From contig NC_134428.1 in the NCBI RefSeq assembly GCF_030867145.1, positions 24,903,537-24,967,536 of the forward strand: a stretch of DNA of 64,000 nt, in the 5' to 3' direction. Position numbers and translations under genes: made by a program. The stretch comes from Opisthocomus hoazin. Its lineage: Eukaryota; Chordata; Aves; Opisthocomiformes; Opisthocomidae. Below are positions 35,953-49,160 of the stretch, piece after piece; the stretch's first letter is position 1, and each line of letters starts with the position of its first letter. The notes beneath the pieces are model-generated. The model ran no database searches, was not told where the DNA came from, and saw only the letters and a program-made list of their open reading frames with translations.

Positions 35953-38139
35953 ATGGCGGCGCCCAGCGAGGGCCGGCCGGGTCGCGGCTCCTCGGCGTTC
36001 TCGGGCACCGACAACGGCCCGTTCGCTTTCCCGTTCGCCGTCCCGCACGGCACCGCGGGCTCCGGAGCGGAGGAGCCGTCCAAGAAGCCGTGCCGGGCTT
36101 GTACGGATTTCAAGAGCTGGCTCCGCGAGCAGAGGAAGCGGGCGGCCCCGGGCGGCGGGGTGAGGCGGGCGGTGGGGGGGAGCCTCCCCTGTCCCCCCCG
36201 TGGGGCTGCCGTGCCCCCGGCCCCTGCGGAGCTGTGCAGTGGGCCTCCGTCCTGGCCCCCACAGTGCGAGGGGGCTGTGTGTGCCCCTCCTCGGGGGGTG
36301 AAGGGCCCAGGGGCCGGGTTTCCCCTCGGGGGGGGGTGGGGGTGCAGGGGGCCTCCATTTTCTCCCTACCGGGTGTGAAGGGGGCTCTGCTGTTGTCCCT
36401 CAGCGGGTGCGTGAAGGGTCTGTCTCCCCCCCCCCCCCCAGTTCCATCTCGGCCTGTCCACCCCCCAGTTCCATCTCGGCCTGTCCCCCCCCCCAGTTCC
36501 ATCTCGGCCTGTCCCCCCCCCAGTTCCATCTCGGCCTGTCCCCCCCCCAGTTCCATCTCGGCCTGTCCCCCCCCCAGTTCCATCTCGGCCTGTCCCCCCC
36601 CCAGTTCCATCTCGGCCTGTCCCCCCCCCCAGTTCCATCTCGGCCTGTCGCCCCCCAGTTCCATCTTGGCCTGTCCCCCCCAGTTCCATCTCGGTCTGTC
36701 CCCCCCACCCCAGTTCCATCTCGGCCTGTCCCCCCCCCCAATTCCATCTCGGCCTGTCCCCCCTTTCCATCTCGGCCTGTCTGCCTCTGCCATCTCGGCC
36801 TGTCCCCCTCCATCTCCTCCTGTCCCCCCAGCGCAAAGGGGCAGTTTCCCCGCCAAGCGCCATCGTCCCCTCACGACCCTCTCTCCCGCTCCAGGACCCG
36901 GCGGTCGCGGAGGAGAAGGAGCCGCCGCCGGACTGTCCCCTGGACAGCGAGCAGCTGGGCCGCAGCACCTGGGCCTTCCTACACACCATGGCCGCGTACT
37001 ACCCCGAGCAGCCCAGCGGTGCCCAGCAGAAGGAGATGAGGGAGTTCATCAACCTCTTCTCCAAGTTCTACCCCTGCGAGCACTGCGCTGAGGATCTGAG
37101 GGAAAGGTGAGTTGCTCCCTTGGGGTTTTTTTTGGTGGCTGGCGCCGAAGGGGCCGCCGCAGCAGCTATTTGCATGTCAGCAGCTCTTCCTGCAGCTCGG
37201 GGTTTGTAGCTACCTAGATGGGTTTCTTCCGTTATTGCATAAATCAGAGATACAGTTACTCAGAAAACAAATACCTTTTATCGTGCTGTTAGGTTGTGTG
37301 CTGCCTTCGAGGCCTCCCTGAGGCAATTTCAGGATTTTCTGGTTCAAACTGGACTTGTGCTTGCTTGTGGAATTGGACTGGGGCTTGAAATAATTTGGCT
37401 TTCAGGAGGCAAATGTTGTTCTACCCTGAGAAAATACCCTTTAATGGTAGCCTCAGCAGTGGAGGCAAAGATTCAAATGGGCTGTGATATTTGATGAATT
37501 TTTCTACTTCTGTTACTGTCAGCTTGTTTCTTGAAAGTTTCAACTCCTCCTCTGTGGATGATGAACACAGAAAAGAAAAGTTTGAGACCTAATTATTGAC
37601 TTAGTAGGCATCACATGGCAAAATAACTGCTCAGGTTTCTTCTTTTTTTTTTTTTTTTTTTTTAATGGAGTGTTTTGTTGAACTCGAGTACTTCTTGCTT
37701 TTTATCATAGATTTGTGACTGTGACTGTTTGACTCCTGTGTCTTTTCCAGTTGACAAGACTAGGCAGTGAATGAAACCAAGCCAGTTGCAGCCATCAGTA
37801 TTTATAGGGGAGGTTTGGCCTCCGATAATTACTGATCTTGGGTGCTCTGCTCTGGGTTCTCTTTTGGATTCAGCTTGCAGAAGCAGAAAAGACGACTCTG
37901 TGCTATGTGCCTGCTTTGGGTATTGAAGCTGGTGACTGTAAAGAAGTAACATTTGTTTCCTCTTCCCTGTTTGCAGATTACGTACAAATCAGCCTGATAC
38001 TAGCAACAGAAATAACTTCTCGCAGTGGTTGTGTCTTCTTCATAATGAAGTGAACAGGAAACTGGGGAAATCTGAATTTGACTGCTCTCGTGTGGATGAG
38101 CGCTGGCGAGATGGCTGGAAAGATGGTAGTTGTGATTAA
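35953..38139 (+). CDS. GFER: FAD-linked sulfhydryl oxidase ALR (ERV1 family)
   Basis: Reoxidises MIA40 in the mitochondrial intermembrane space and passes electrons to cytochrome c or oxygen. Exons are 35953-36159, 36895-37106 and 37977-38139, giving 193 residues (human 205). [16 protein letters not shown] matches the human long-form start MAAPGERGRF. The redox centres are all present: shuttle pair Cys47/Cys50 (CRAC), active-site pair Cys130/Cys133 (CEHC), structural CX16C pair Cys159/Cys176, and inter-subunit Cys83 and Cys192. FAD-contact motifs [18 protein letters not shown] and [10 protein letters not shown] are intact, and the protein ends [14 protein letters not shown]. Two differences from human: Leu57 replaces the Met81 that starts the human short form, and the two free human cysteines 154 and 165 are Arg142 and Asn153. 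An in-frame ATG at 35728 would extend the N-terminus but has no counterpart that I know. Confidence 0.97.
36421..36830. repeat. C-rich minisatellite in GFER intron 1
   Basis: About 13 clear and two degenerate copies of a 26-29 bp unit, CAGTTCCATCTCGGCCTG followed by TC and a run of 5-10 C. Copy-to-copy variation is mainly in the C-run length. The minus strand therefore has regularly spaced G runs. Open frames such as a 254-codon minus-strand one are artefacts of the repeat. Confidence 0.95.
37643..37663 (+). repeat. T21 homopolymer in GFER intron 2
   Basis: Uninterrupted T run about 310 bp before the third GFER exon. No flanking retroposed sequence is recognisable. Confidence 0.85.
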
Positions 38140-38264
38140 CCCGTAGAGACTGCTCAGAAATGTAACAGAGCCATTCAGTGTGGTGTCAGGTTGCTGCAGG
38201 GAGATGTGCGAGTCGATAACCGTGTGTTTGCGTGCTTGTGTGTGTGACTGATACGGCTTGTGGA

Positions 38265-38270
38265 AATAAA
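38265..38270 (+). terminator. GFER polyadenylation signal
   Basis: AATAAA 126 bp after the stop codon. AT-rich sequence with further AATAAA words (near 40066, 41110 and 42349) continues for about 4 kb, so longer 3' UTR forms are possible. Confidence 0.7.
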
Positions 38271-41200
38271 GGTAAACCAAATTGAAAAGTAAACTTGAAA
38301 AGCTTATCCTAATAGTATTTTGATAAATGATTACATAAATGTATTACCTGAGGGATTGAGGCCTTACGTTTGACACAGGAATTGCCAGAACCTGTGAAAT
38401 GAAGTCACTGACAAACTTGTGGAGACTTTTTCATTATGACATTTCCTTATTTTAGGGGCATTTGCTTATTTCTGTGACTGGAATTCCTTTTCCCTGAACA
38501 CAGTTGTAGAGGGCTGCCAGCATTATCCTGATGTTTTAGAAAATGCATCTGATTAATTGTAATTTTAATTGCTGTTGTTCTGATAGAAAAAACTTATGCT
38601 GCCTTTGGTGCCATGTCTGTACCCTTGGATCTCTTTTTCCCAGATCTCTGATGCTTGTCGTTAAACTTCCATCCAGTTCCTTTGGTAAAAGGCCTGAAGG
38701 CAGGTGCATTTAATTTAAATACTAAAATCATGGAACCCAGATCTCTCATTTTATTTTTGTGTTTCAACTTATCATGTAAGAGGACGTTGTAGAAAGGGAA
38801 ACTAAAGCAGGACAAAAAAAACACCTTATCTGATGAATGGAACGAAATACCAGCTGGGTGAAATTCAAATGTTTTAAACTGATTGCTACTTTTCTTTGTA
38901 TCCAGAAGTGGTATGATGATAAGTTCTACTGAACTGCTTTCTCTTAAAGCAGATAACCTCTACATCACTGCTGTGGACTTTTGTCAGTCTTGAAAATAGC
39001 TCGACTGATACCTGTAACGAAGCATATTCAGCTTTGTTTAGCATTCAGTATTTCTGAGATGTCACTTATGTTTTGAAATCCTTGATTGGTGCTTGCTGAC
39101 CTGGTTGATATTCTGGTGTCATCCCCTAGCTAAAAATCTCTCTAGAACAAAAGGACGTTACAAGCCCCCTGCAGTATTTTCAGTGCTGCTTACGACTGCA
39201 AAGTCAGCTTTACGTAGTATTTGTTGCACAGAGGACTCAAAGGAGTCCCTAGGGTAGGTTCCCTCTGTAGAAGCTGGTCAGAATCCATGCTATGTGTGTT
39301 TTTCCTAGGTCAGCTATACTGCATCAATGTACTGATACATAAATGTGAATTTATTTTTCAACTGAAATAGCAGCATAAATTATTTACACCACAATGCATA
39401 TAAAGACATGTCTCTAAAAAGAGACAACTTACAAAAAAAAGTCAAAATAATTTCAATTTCTTAAAGTAGATAGCGATATCACGCCCTTATCGCCTTCCTG
39501 GCTGTGAAGAGTTTGCAGGAGTTTGCACCGACCGTGTCAATAGTAGGCTTTTTCCTTCTGTACTTCCTGCTGAGGTGTTCTTGTGTGTTTTAGTGAGCTT
39601 CCTTATTTCGTGCACTACAGTACATTTGTAAATTTGCTTTTGCTGATAGAGTGAGTGTTACCTGGAAATGTAACTGATACTTTTTTATAATGGCATTAGA
39701 GCGATGACAGCTAGTATTCGAGAACTTTGATCTGCAAACCTGCATATGTGGGGCTCCTTGGCGTTTAGAAAAGCAATAAGAACTTTGGAAATACATTTTA
39801 ATGTTTTATGGCATATTCAAGTTCTTTCAAGTTGGACCTGTTCAGACAGGGTGAGATGAGTTTTATGGACTGGTTATTCCTCAAGTTTTTATGTAGTAAC
39901 GTTCCTAAAGACATAATCAACGAAACTGATGATAAGGTGCAATCTGAATTATGACTTGAAGGTACCATTCAGATTCTTAAAAGTACTCAGAAAATTTTCC
40001 TATTAGCATGTTGAGGTTCTTAAAAGAAGTAAATTCCAGCCCTGTTTTTGGGGTTTTTTTTAGTAATAAACTCAATCCCCTAAATGAAGCACTTTGGCAT
40101 TCACTAGTGGGGAGGGGACCAAGAAAAAGGCTGTAGCCCTGCACTGGCACGACCTGGTTACCCAGTTCGGTCAGGATGGCTTTAGCAGCTGGGGCTGTGG
40201 ACAGGGATTTTCTTCTGGACTAGGTTGTGCTAAAGGAGGGATTTACTGTTCTTCCTTTCCAATCTGCCCTCGACTGTTCTCTGTGACAATTTCATCGCCC
40301 GTGGAGCAGATGGTGATATTTCTTCCTAATTGGCTGCAGTGTCAGTGAACAGGTTGGTACAACAACAGTCTCATCCCTTTTCTGAGGAGGGGCCGGGTCG
40401 GTGGGCTGTGCTGACTTGTGCCAGCGCACTCGATCTCTGCCGCCGAGTCCTGGCACGGCTGCTGCCCTGTGCTGGCAAGCGGCTGGTGAGAGGCAGGAGC
40501 CTGGTAACCTGCCACCGTACTGCAGCATCCGTCCTCATCTTGAGCGTGTGGAGAAGAAAATAAACACGTATCTTGCTCAAAATCAGGGGGAGCAGCTGTG
40601 GCAGCACCATTTTTTTGTCACCTTGTGTTTTTCAAGGAGGTGGTAGAACTGTGCAGAAGGAAAAGGCCCTCCTGCCAGCACGTGCTGTTCTGCCGAGGTG
40701 CAGGGGCAGGGGAAGAGCCTCAAAGCTGTAAGCCATCGTCGTTAACAGATGCTTCCTAATAATGAGGCCACCAGCTGTGGCTGCTGGGACGTTGCTAGGG
40801 CAGTTTGTAGCTTTGCAAAGTGGCCATTTAGTAAAATATATGCTTGCACTCTGCTCTCATGTTTATGGCTTTGCCTTAGATGTTTCTCAGGCATATCGTC
40901 CTCTTTGTGGACTTGACTCTGTGTGTGTGTGGGGAATTATTTTGCTGCTCATTTGTACCATATCTCGAGTTTTAATCTTATGTAAGGAATTTCTATTGAA
41001 GATACTTGTATTTGTGTACAGAAAACTGAGAATTCTCTCCTAAATGCACTTGATTAAACCTAGTTCTAAAAATATCTGTATTCAAATTATCTTTCCTCTT
41101 GATGTGAAAATAATAAAGCAACTGAGTTTGTTCCTGGCTTCCCTACTGCATGAGGCCTTAGGAAAAGGCATCGCGTTGTGCTGGTGTGTCTAACTGCCTG

Positions 41201-43577
41201 CTGATGTATTTACTGTCTGGGCTTGGCTGCTCAGCTGCGGTGGTGTGGCTGTGTCCATGTGTTGATCAGATACGGTGGGGCTGCAACCAGTCCCTTTCCG
41301 TTGTGCTGCTGAATCGACGCGATTGCCTGGGGGCTGAGAAGCTATAAAAATGCGTTGATTTTGTACAGCAGGTCTTTGCCCCTCAGATCGGAGCCTGGTT
41401 TTATGTGGGGACCCTTGGGATTTTTTTTACAGGGTTCAAGTGGGTTTTCTGTCAAACGTTTCCAGCAGCATGAAGGGTGCCGTTAGCGTTGGGAATAGCT
41501 CAGCTTCTCCTGAATTCGAGCAGGGTGGCAGAGGAGGGTGTCGTCGACTGAAGGGCAGTGTTTGTTATTCCATATTGACAGCACAGCCATGCACATCCCA
41601 TCACGTTGGCTGGGAAGTGGAAGCCGCTTCCCATCAGTGCGAGGAGCCCTTGCAAGGCAGAGCACGGTCAGGAGCAGGTGCTGCCGAAGGAGCTTGCGAG
41701 ACCTTCCTCGAGAGCTGCTCCTGCGGAATAGACACCTGGCTGACCTTTCAGCTTCACAAAGGACTTACTGGTTTCATGGACCGGTTTGCATTTGTAGCTG
41801 TAATTTTTTTTTTTTTCTTCTTCCCCCCCCAGCTCTGAAAGCAAAGAGCAGGGAGCCACGAGGGAAATGTGCGCTTCAGGAATGGGAGGCAGAGTTGCCT
41901 GAGCAAGTAACAAGTGCAGATGTTGGCGGAAGCACCACTGTGCCTTCAACATTTTTCCAGGGATTAGCTGTTCCTTTGCAGTGTATCGGGTGTATGCAGT
42001 CTCCTGTTTACAGTGAGATTCCCAAGAGTCGCTTTGTTTGCGTGTGTCTTTTGCTCCAGCCTGTTACAGGCAGTGTGTGGTATTTCTTTCTCCTGGAGTT
42101 TTACAGGCTTGGAGAGGGTAGGGTGTAGATTTTGCTTTGGCTTTTGCACCCCTTCCTATCAGCATTGATTTCCTTTTTTTTTTTTTTTCCTTCTCTCCAT
42201 TCCTGGGGTGTCTGTTCAGGTTTATTGTCTGAGTGATGGAGAGGAGCTGTTCAGTAGTTTGTCTAGTCAGGAATAAAGACTTTGGTAGAAACTGCCAGCA
42301 AGGTTGTGTGAAGCCAACTCTTGATTTTGTAGGCTAATAGGAAATACAATAAAGCACCACAGCTGAGAGCATGCAGGCAAATCAGCAATTAGAGCACAGA
42401 GGTCTGTCCGAGGAGCGTGGGGGTCAGGTTGTGGTCAGCTGGAGCACTGCCCTGGATTGGCAAGTCCCACGGGGAACTGCACATGAACAGCACGTGATGC
42501 TTCCGAGCGGGCTGGCGCGGCGGGTTCAGGTGTCTCTGAACCGATGCACAACGAATTCGCAGTCGAGGGAGCTGAGAGATGGTGGCAGTTGGCATGCGGC
42601 GTCTCCGGCACGTCGGAAAACCTGCCACGACTCGCAAGGCTCTGGAGCAAAGGTTGGTTCCTACCAGCTAAGGAGAAGTGGGGCACAGCACCTTTATCCG
42701 TGCTGATGCTGGAGTATCTGTTATTGCTGTCAGTTCTTCATGTTTGTAATTCTTAATGTTTCTGCAAGTCAAGTTGACCAAGCAGCACTGGCATTTGCCA
42801 AGCTTTGAAACTGTTCTCTTCCCCTTGGTGTGCGACAGCCCTGTCGGCACATACTGGGCTAGTGAAGGGGGGATAATCCAGCCCGGAAGGTTATGCTGGC
42901 GTTTGGGCTCGCAGCATCTGCCATGGTCTGGCCCTTAGCCAGTGGTCCTGGCACTCGAGTCCTACCCCTGCCTCCCATGACTCCGCTGCGTTGCTGCCTG
43001 CCGAAAGCTGCCCTCTCCTTCTCTGCGTTGTGCTCTGCAGGCTGTTGGCTTTCCTTCAGAGCACTCCTAACGCAGGAACCTCTTCCTGGGCCCAGGTTTT
43101 CCCTCCCATATATCCCAGGCCACCGTGCTGCTTGGCTTCTGTTGTCTGGTACCGCAATGTGCTTCACGGGGCTGAAGCTACAGGGAAAAATCTGCTTTGC
43201 GTCTTCACCGAGCAAGCAGCAGAGGGCAACAGAGCCTGTCTTTCGTTGGCTTTCCTCTTGCCCTCCTCTGCAACGGCAGGCTGCTCCAGACATGAAATGT
43301 TTTATCTCATGCTAGTCCCTTTCTTATGGCTTTGGGAGGAGAGTGTGGTGACTTCAGTTACTTTTCAAACCAGTGTGCAATACCCCTTGCATAATTACCT
43401 AAATGAAGGATGTGTTATTCCTCTGCCTGCAGCTAAATTCTGCACTTGGAAGTATAATGAAGCACTGTCTGGATGCTGTTTCCAGCATCTTTCCTACCTG
43501 ATCTCCAGCCCATAGCTGGTCATATATGGAGAAGTTCTGGCTTTTTTATCAGGTCATGACAAAATGAAAATGACAAT
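38271..43577. other. AT-richer intergenic region after GFER
   Basis: About 5.3 kb, lower in GC than its surroundings. I see no exon series, RNA gene or CR1 copy. It contains poly-T runs (around 41808-41820 and 42174-42190) and several AATAAA words, compatible with an extended GFER 3' UTR or simply non-coding sequence. Confidence 0.5.
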
Positions 43578-43856
43578 TTCAGGACAAGGGGCAATGGGCA
43601 CAAACTGAGGCACAGGAAGTTCCGTCTGAACAGGAGGAAGAACTTCTTCCCTCTGAGGGTGACGGAGCACTGGAACAGGCTGCCCAGGGAGGCTGTGGAG
43701 TCTCCTTCTCTGGAGATATTCAAGACCCGCCTGGACAAGGTCCTGTGCAGCCTGCTGTAGGTGACCCTGCTTCGGCAGGGGGGTTGGACTAGATGACCCA
43801 CAGAGGTCCCTTCCAACCCCTACTATTCTGTGATTCTGTGATTCTATGAACAGATT
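43578..43856 (+). mobile_element. CR1 LINE 3' end with terminal octamers
   Basis: Starts AGGACAAGGGGCAATGGGCA, reads [20 protein letters not shown] and [20 protein letters not shown], continues with GGTTGGACTAGATGACCCAC and GAGGTCCCTTCCAACCCCTA, and ends in ATTCTGTGATTCTGTGATTC. It is a different subfamily from the copies at 9.1, 19.4 and 22 kb (HWNRLP instead of PWPRLP). Confidence 0.93.
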
Positions 43857-46800
43857 GGAAAGGGTGAATGGATTTTATCTGATAATTTTGTAACAGTGAC
43901 TTTCTTACACAGAGCAATGTGCGTGTAACATAGGGCATTGCTTGCTTGTAGGAAAGCGACTTCAGCTGTGGCCAGCCTGCAGAGGTCCTCTTGGTGGCAG
44001 GGGCTGCGTTGGGTGGGATCCCGTGGCTCGCTTTGTTCCTTCTGCAGCCCACGCCCAAGCAGATGGGAGACAGATGGGTACCGTGCTGAAAGGTGAGCTG
44101 GGCCGTGCTGGCACAACTCAGCTGTGCCACACGCGGTCTCTTCTGTGCACGTGCGGACACGTGTGGGCTCGTGCACAGACCAGACGTGGGTAAGGGTATG
44201 CAGCAGTCATGAAACAGGCATCATTTTTAGTCAGAGAAGGGATCGAGCTTACTTGGCATGGCTGTCATCAGCTCTGGATGCTTTATAGAGGAAGAAGAGG
44301 ATTTGGAAGGAAGAATGCAAGACAGTCATGACTTCAGCAAAGCTGTTCCTTTTGAGATAGAGGGATGCGACCCAGGCTTTCCGCATGGGAAGAGGTAGGA
44401 AGAAATCCCACAGAGTTTCGTGGGAGCCTTGCTTTGAATTAGCAGATCCGTGAGAAAGAAAACAGCCAAGTTAAATTAATGTCTTTCCCACAGCAGACAC
44501 CAGGCAGCTATTTCACTCAGTCCTTCGAAGTTTCCATTTTTCCCGCAATGCCAAGCTTTAGGTCTAAACTCAAGTCCCAGTGCTGGATGGGGACTTTCCT
44601 TTCAAATGCCGAGTACGGTCAGGCGAAGCTGGGCTTTCCCTGCTTCTTCCATCCCTGACATCTGGCCCAAGCTACCAGTAGTGCGAAAAAGTGGTTTTGT
44701 GACTGTGCCTCATGTCATGCTTCTTAGATGGGGTAAAAGATAGGTCAGGTACATAAGACAAGGCCTCTGTCACTGGAGGCTCAAGAGGTCAAAATTCAGT
44801 TCTTACTTAGTCGTAAGCTACTTGCTAGACCTCAGGTAAGTCACTTCATCTTCTGTGGCCACACTTCCACTTCTGCAAAATGGGGATAAAAATAGCGGTT
44901 TCAGCAGCCTCTGCCAGTATTTCCTGTTCAGATGAAAATCTCTTTCAGGGAGGCTATTGTAATGTGCTTGTACTGCGCGCTCCTGGGCCTGAGACGGTTC
45001 GCTGTAATAAAATCACCCATCTCAATCCATCCTGCAAATCTCCTTTACGCCAGGTTACATCCTTCTTTGGAATCTGAGGACCTGTTTAGTGTTTGCTGTG
45101 TTCAGTTAAGAAACAAAGCGTTTCTTATTTTCAATATATCACTACAAATACCACGTTAATTATGCAAGCATTGTGGCCCTCATTTCCAAGAACTTGTGCT
45201 GTGGATCTTGCTTTGTAGTGTAACATGAGCAGAAGCTATAATAGCAAAAGGACTGAGCTGGGAGAGCTCCTTTGGCCGCAGAGCTTGCCGTAGCTCGAAT
45301 GAGAACGGGAGAAGCTCTGCGTGTCGGAGCATGGCTCGAGCTGCCCGGAGGCTGCCCCGTGTCCTCGTAGCTGTCAGCTCTGCTCGCATTACCATACCTG
45401 CTGAGCTGCAACACCGCGCAGGGAGCGGGTGACAAGCACCGAAGTCAGCTTGCTGGTCAGGCCCTACGCGATGTCACTTACTGTCGTGGTCCTAAGGGGG
45501 TCAGTTTGGAAAACAGCTGGGGATCTTATTTCCCTTTCGTCTAGCTCCTGCCAAGGTGTTGTGCGCCTTCGCGTAGCAGAGTGCAGCCCAGTGCCTGAAT
45601 CAGATTAGATTACTGGTTTGCCAAAACCCCCAAACTTTTCTTACTGTGGAATATTTTGAGAAGCAGCAGACTAAGTTACTAGATGAGACCTCAAGCCTGC
45701 AGTTGCACCACTGGAAAGCGTTTTGAAACCCTTTGGGGTTTTTGTTCAGTTTGGTTTTTATGCAACTACTGAGATATTAACTCTCTGTTCAGGACAAATG
45801 CTGTCTCAATTAATTGAATTCTGCTATCCAAATCTTCCCCTGGTGATTTCAGTTAGTTAAGTTTTCCACCTTTTTTGTGGTGTGCTTATCTTGGGTTTAT
45901 ACTGCTGAATCCCACCTGGGAAATGGCTGCCTTTCAGAAGTGGGTGAGTAACCAGACAATAAAATCTTCCAGATATTTTTGGATCTCTTAGGGTGGAGGG
46001 CATTACATAGCTTTCTAGGGATAGCGTGCTAAGGTATTGCTAATCAGGAGTCCGTTCTCTCTGTTACTGGGCACTATGAATTTCTAAGCACCTCTCAGAT
46101 ATTTCCATCAACACTCCTGTTTTTCTGGAGATTAAGGGCTGAAAGCAGTATGAGCCAAACTCCAATGAATGTCAAGGAAACCATTTCAGAGTAACAAGTA
46201 AACGAACATATCTCAAAGTACTGCTTCAAGCGTGCTGCCCGGGGAATGTGAAGGGCAAGCCGTTTCACCAGCCACGCCGTGCAAAGGGCAGCGTCAGACC
46301 TCGCGGAGCTGCTGAAGTCGGTGGGCTGTGAACCATGGCCGGAGCCTGGCTGGCTCCCTCGGGCCGCACGCTGCAGAGAGCCTGCGTTCTGCTCGTTTGG
46401 ATTGCTCGGCCGAAGCGGCTTCACTATAAACATGTTGTCAAAGCCGCTCTGAGAGCGGGGCAGTTTCACATCACTAGTTTGCTGTAGAGAAGTGAAGTAG
46501 AAAGTGTGGCTGGTTGTTTTGCCTGCCAACTCGGGAGCATCCCACTGCTACCCTCTGCCACACAGAAAATATGGTCAGTCCTGCCAAAGAAATCGTATTA
46601 ACTCAGCTTGTCCATTACTGGGCTTCCTCTGGGCCAGGTTCTGACCCCAGCGATCACGGCCCTGGGACTGAGAAGCAGGGTGTGTTAGCCTCAGCCAGCT
46701 GCTTGGGAATTTTTGCAAATACGTTCTGCTTCACAGAGCGACGCTAGCATCGCTTGCAGTTGTTCAGCTGACAACAGGTAACTTGGTAAGCTTTCCTAAA

Positions 46801-49160
46801 TTGGTTGTGTCCAGCCACATGCCCTAGAAAAACATGACTGCTCTTTGCTCTGAGCTGGTTGAAATCAGCCCTTAGCTGGGTGGATCGGGCTGACTCTGGC
46901 TTTGAAGGAGGAGAAAACCCTACATCTGGTCTCCTCAAGGTTGTTGTGTCCACGTACTTGGTCCTGGGTTGTAGATTGCTTTTTTGTGTTGGAGACAAAG
47001 ATTGAGAAGTCAGCGTGGCTACAAGAAGCATGAGGCAAACCCATGTTTTCCACTGTCCTTAATGAAACTCATGTAAGATCAAAACAGGGACAGATCTCGG
47101 GTGTGTGTCTGTGCCACTCTGTTTGCTCCCCATTGCTGAAATCCAGGGGGAGGGGTAAACGCAGACAGAACTTGTTCAAACTGAACAAGTGCTCTGGGAA
47201 GTGCTATTTCCAAAGGCAGTTCTTTTCCCCCATTTGATGGGGAAAATGTTGAAGATGCAATATCCTGCCCCGGTATTGGCTGGCTCTGTGTGTCTGGTGG
47301 CTGACTTGCAGCCGTAGGAAGTTAGACAGAAATATGGTTTGCATGTAGGCTGGAGATAGCTGCTGCGCTTCATCTGCGCTGTAGCGGGGGACAACAGCAC
47401 AAGATGACGTGAAACATGGTTGCATAAACACGCTGCGCACGGCAGAGGTTGGGGAGCTGAACCTCGGAGGAAGAGGGCAAGTCTAGAAGCGGGGATTTCT
47501 GTGGGGATCTTGCCTGATGCATCGCAGTCATGGCCTGAAGCGTATAAACCATATTTCTGTCTGGAAACAGTTACAGTTTGATGGCAGCGTCTAAGATTCA
47601 GGCACTATCTTGGTCCTTTGTGCTTTGCATTGTCCAAAATACGCCTGTCCTAGTGGGGACAGATGAGCTGGGCAAGGGGTTTGAGCAAGGGGGAGCAGAC
47701 ACCCAGGAGGACTGAAGTGTCTTTCCCAACGTCATCGGAAGACTGAGAGCAGACCCGAGAGGTCTGGATGATTCCCTGTGCAGCACCCCGGGAGCACACG
47801 GCTCTCCTGCACGTACGTCCTCCCGCACAGCTTTCTTCGTGCCGTTGGTGTTCTGGGGGTCTATCCACGGCGTTTGACGTGTGCGAGCTGCTCGCGTGGC
47901 ACAGACCCCCCCGGGATGGGTGGCGTGGCGATGCCTGGACACCCGCTCCGGGAGGGAGAGATCCTCCCTGGCGCTGGGAGCCGGGCTGCCCGTGCCTCCA
48001 TGCGTGACTCTGGGCTGGTGGACACGGGATGGGTTGTTCTCAAAGCATGGAAATGATTTTTGAGGATGTCGGAACAGCTGCTGCTACACTGGTGAAGCTG
48101 TTTGAAAATCTCACCTGTGGTGATCGCTTCAAGTAAATATGGTCTTTGCTCTTAATCTGCAATTTGGGGATGAGCTGGCGATGCTCTGGATGCTGGGCTG
48201 CCATCCCTCGCCAGCCCCGTGAGACACCCTGCCAGAAGAAAGCAGGAGGGACCAGCCTGGCATTCTTTTCGTAGCCATTTCTTTTTTGCATAGGAAAATG
48301 CGATTTCTACTGAGCTGGTGACATTGAGGAACGAAAGGCTGGATTCTGCTTATTCCTGCTGGGAGTCAGAAATAGATCTGGAGAGATGATGACTCACCTG
48401 TAATTGAGAAAAGCTGAATGGCATCATCATGAGCTTTAACAGTTAAATCCTGATTCCACCTGGCAGAAAGAGCAGGCCGACAAAGCTGCAAAAGGCCAAA
48501 GCGCGCTGGAGACGGGGCCCAGCGCTCGGGAACGCTTCGCTTCGTCACAGCCCTTTGCATGTAAGGGGCTTACACGCCTGCTACACGCGTACCCCGTGCG
48601 ATCCCGCAGCGGCAGCACTGCTCCCTGCGTGGGGGAACGGAGCCTACGGACAGCAGGGCGGGAGAGAGCCGGTGGTGGAGCCACGAGAAGCGCCCAGCCC
48701 CAAGCAGAGGCCCGCTCCGTGCTGGCAGTGCACGCGTCCTCCTCCCTGCGACTATCCCTGCAGTTCCCGTCCGAAGCAGAGATGATGTCAGAGTTGTCAT
48801 GGCATCGGTATCTATGGAACCGGGATCAGCATCGCGGTGCTACGAAAACGAACTCGGGAGATGGTCCTGGAGCCGCGGGGGGAACTCCCTTTGCAGTAAT
48901 TGAGGGTTTCCCTCCGTAAGGTTCCTCTCTTTTTCCTCCTTCCTGCTGTCCCTGGGGCGGGAGCGGGGCCGGGGCTTGGCCTCCTCCCGTCCCGTGGCAG
49001 CTCTGGGAGCCTCCGTTCCTGCACGAGGGAAGCAAGAGCTTCAGCCCCATCAGCCATCACTTCCCCGTGCTCGCGCCGGCTAACGGGTGCGTGACGGCGT
49101 GCCTTGCTGCCGAGCGGCCGCCAAACCTCTGCCGTGTGAACGGGCCGCTCTCTGCCAAAG
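43857..49160. other. Intergenic region without recognisable genes
   Basis: About 5.3 kb between two CR1 tails. The longest isolated frames (for example minus 46095-46529, 144 codons) contain no motif I recognise and have no convincing splice partners. No RNA gene was seen. Confidence 0.5.

Noticed and set aside
36110-37091. Frames of 200-500 codons through the GFER exon 1/intron 1 region
   Set aside because: Produced by the C-rich minisatellite, whose units lack stops. GFER splice sites and codon phase explain the true coding parts.
46095-46529. 144-codon minus-strand frame in the GFER/SYNGR3 gap
   Set aside because: It includes ordinary-looking polar sequence and one hydrophobic stretch but matches no family known to me and lacks flanking exons.
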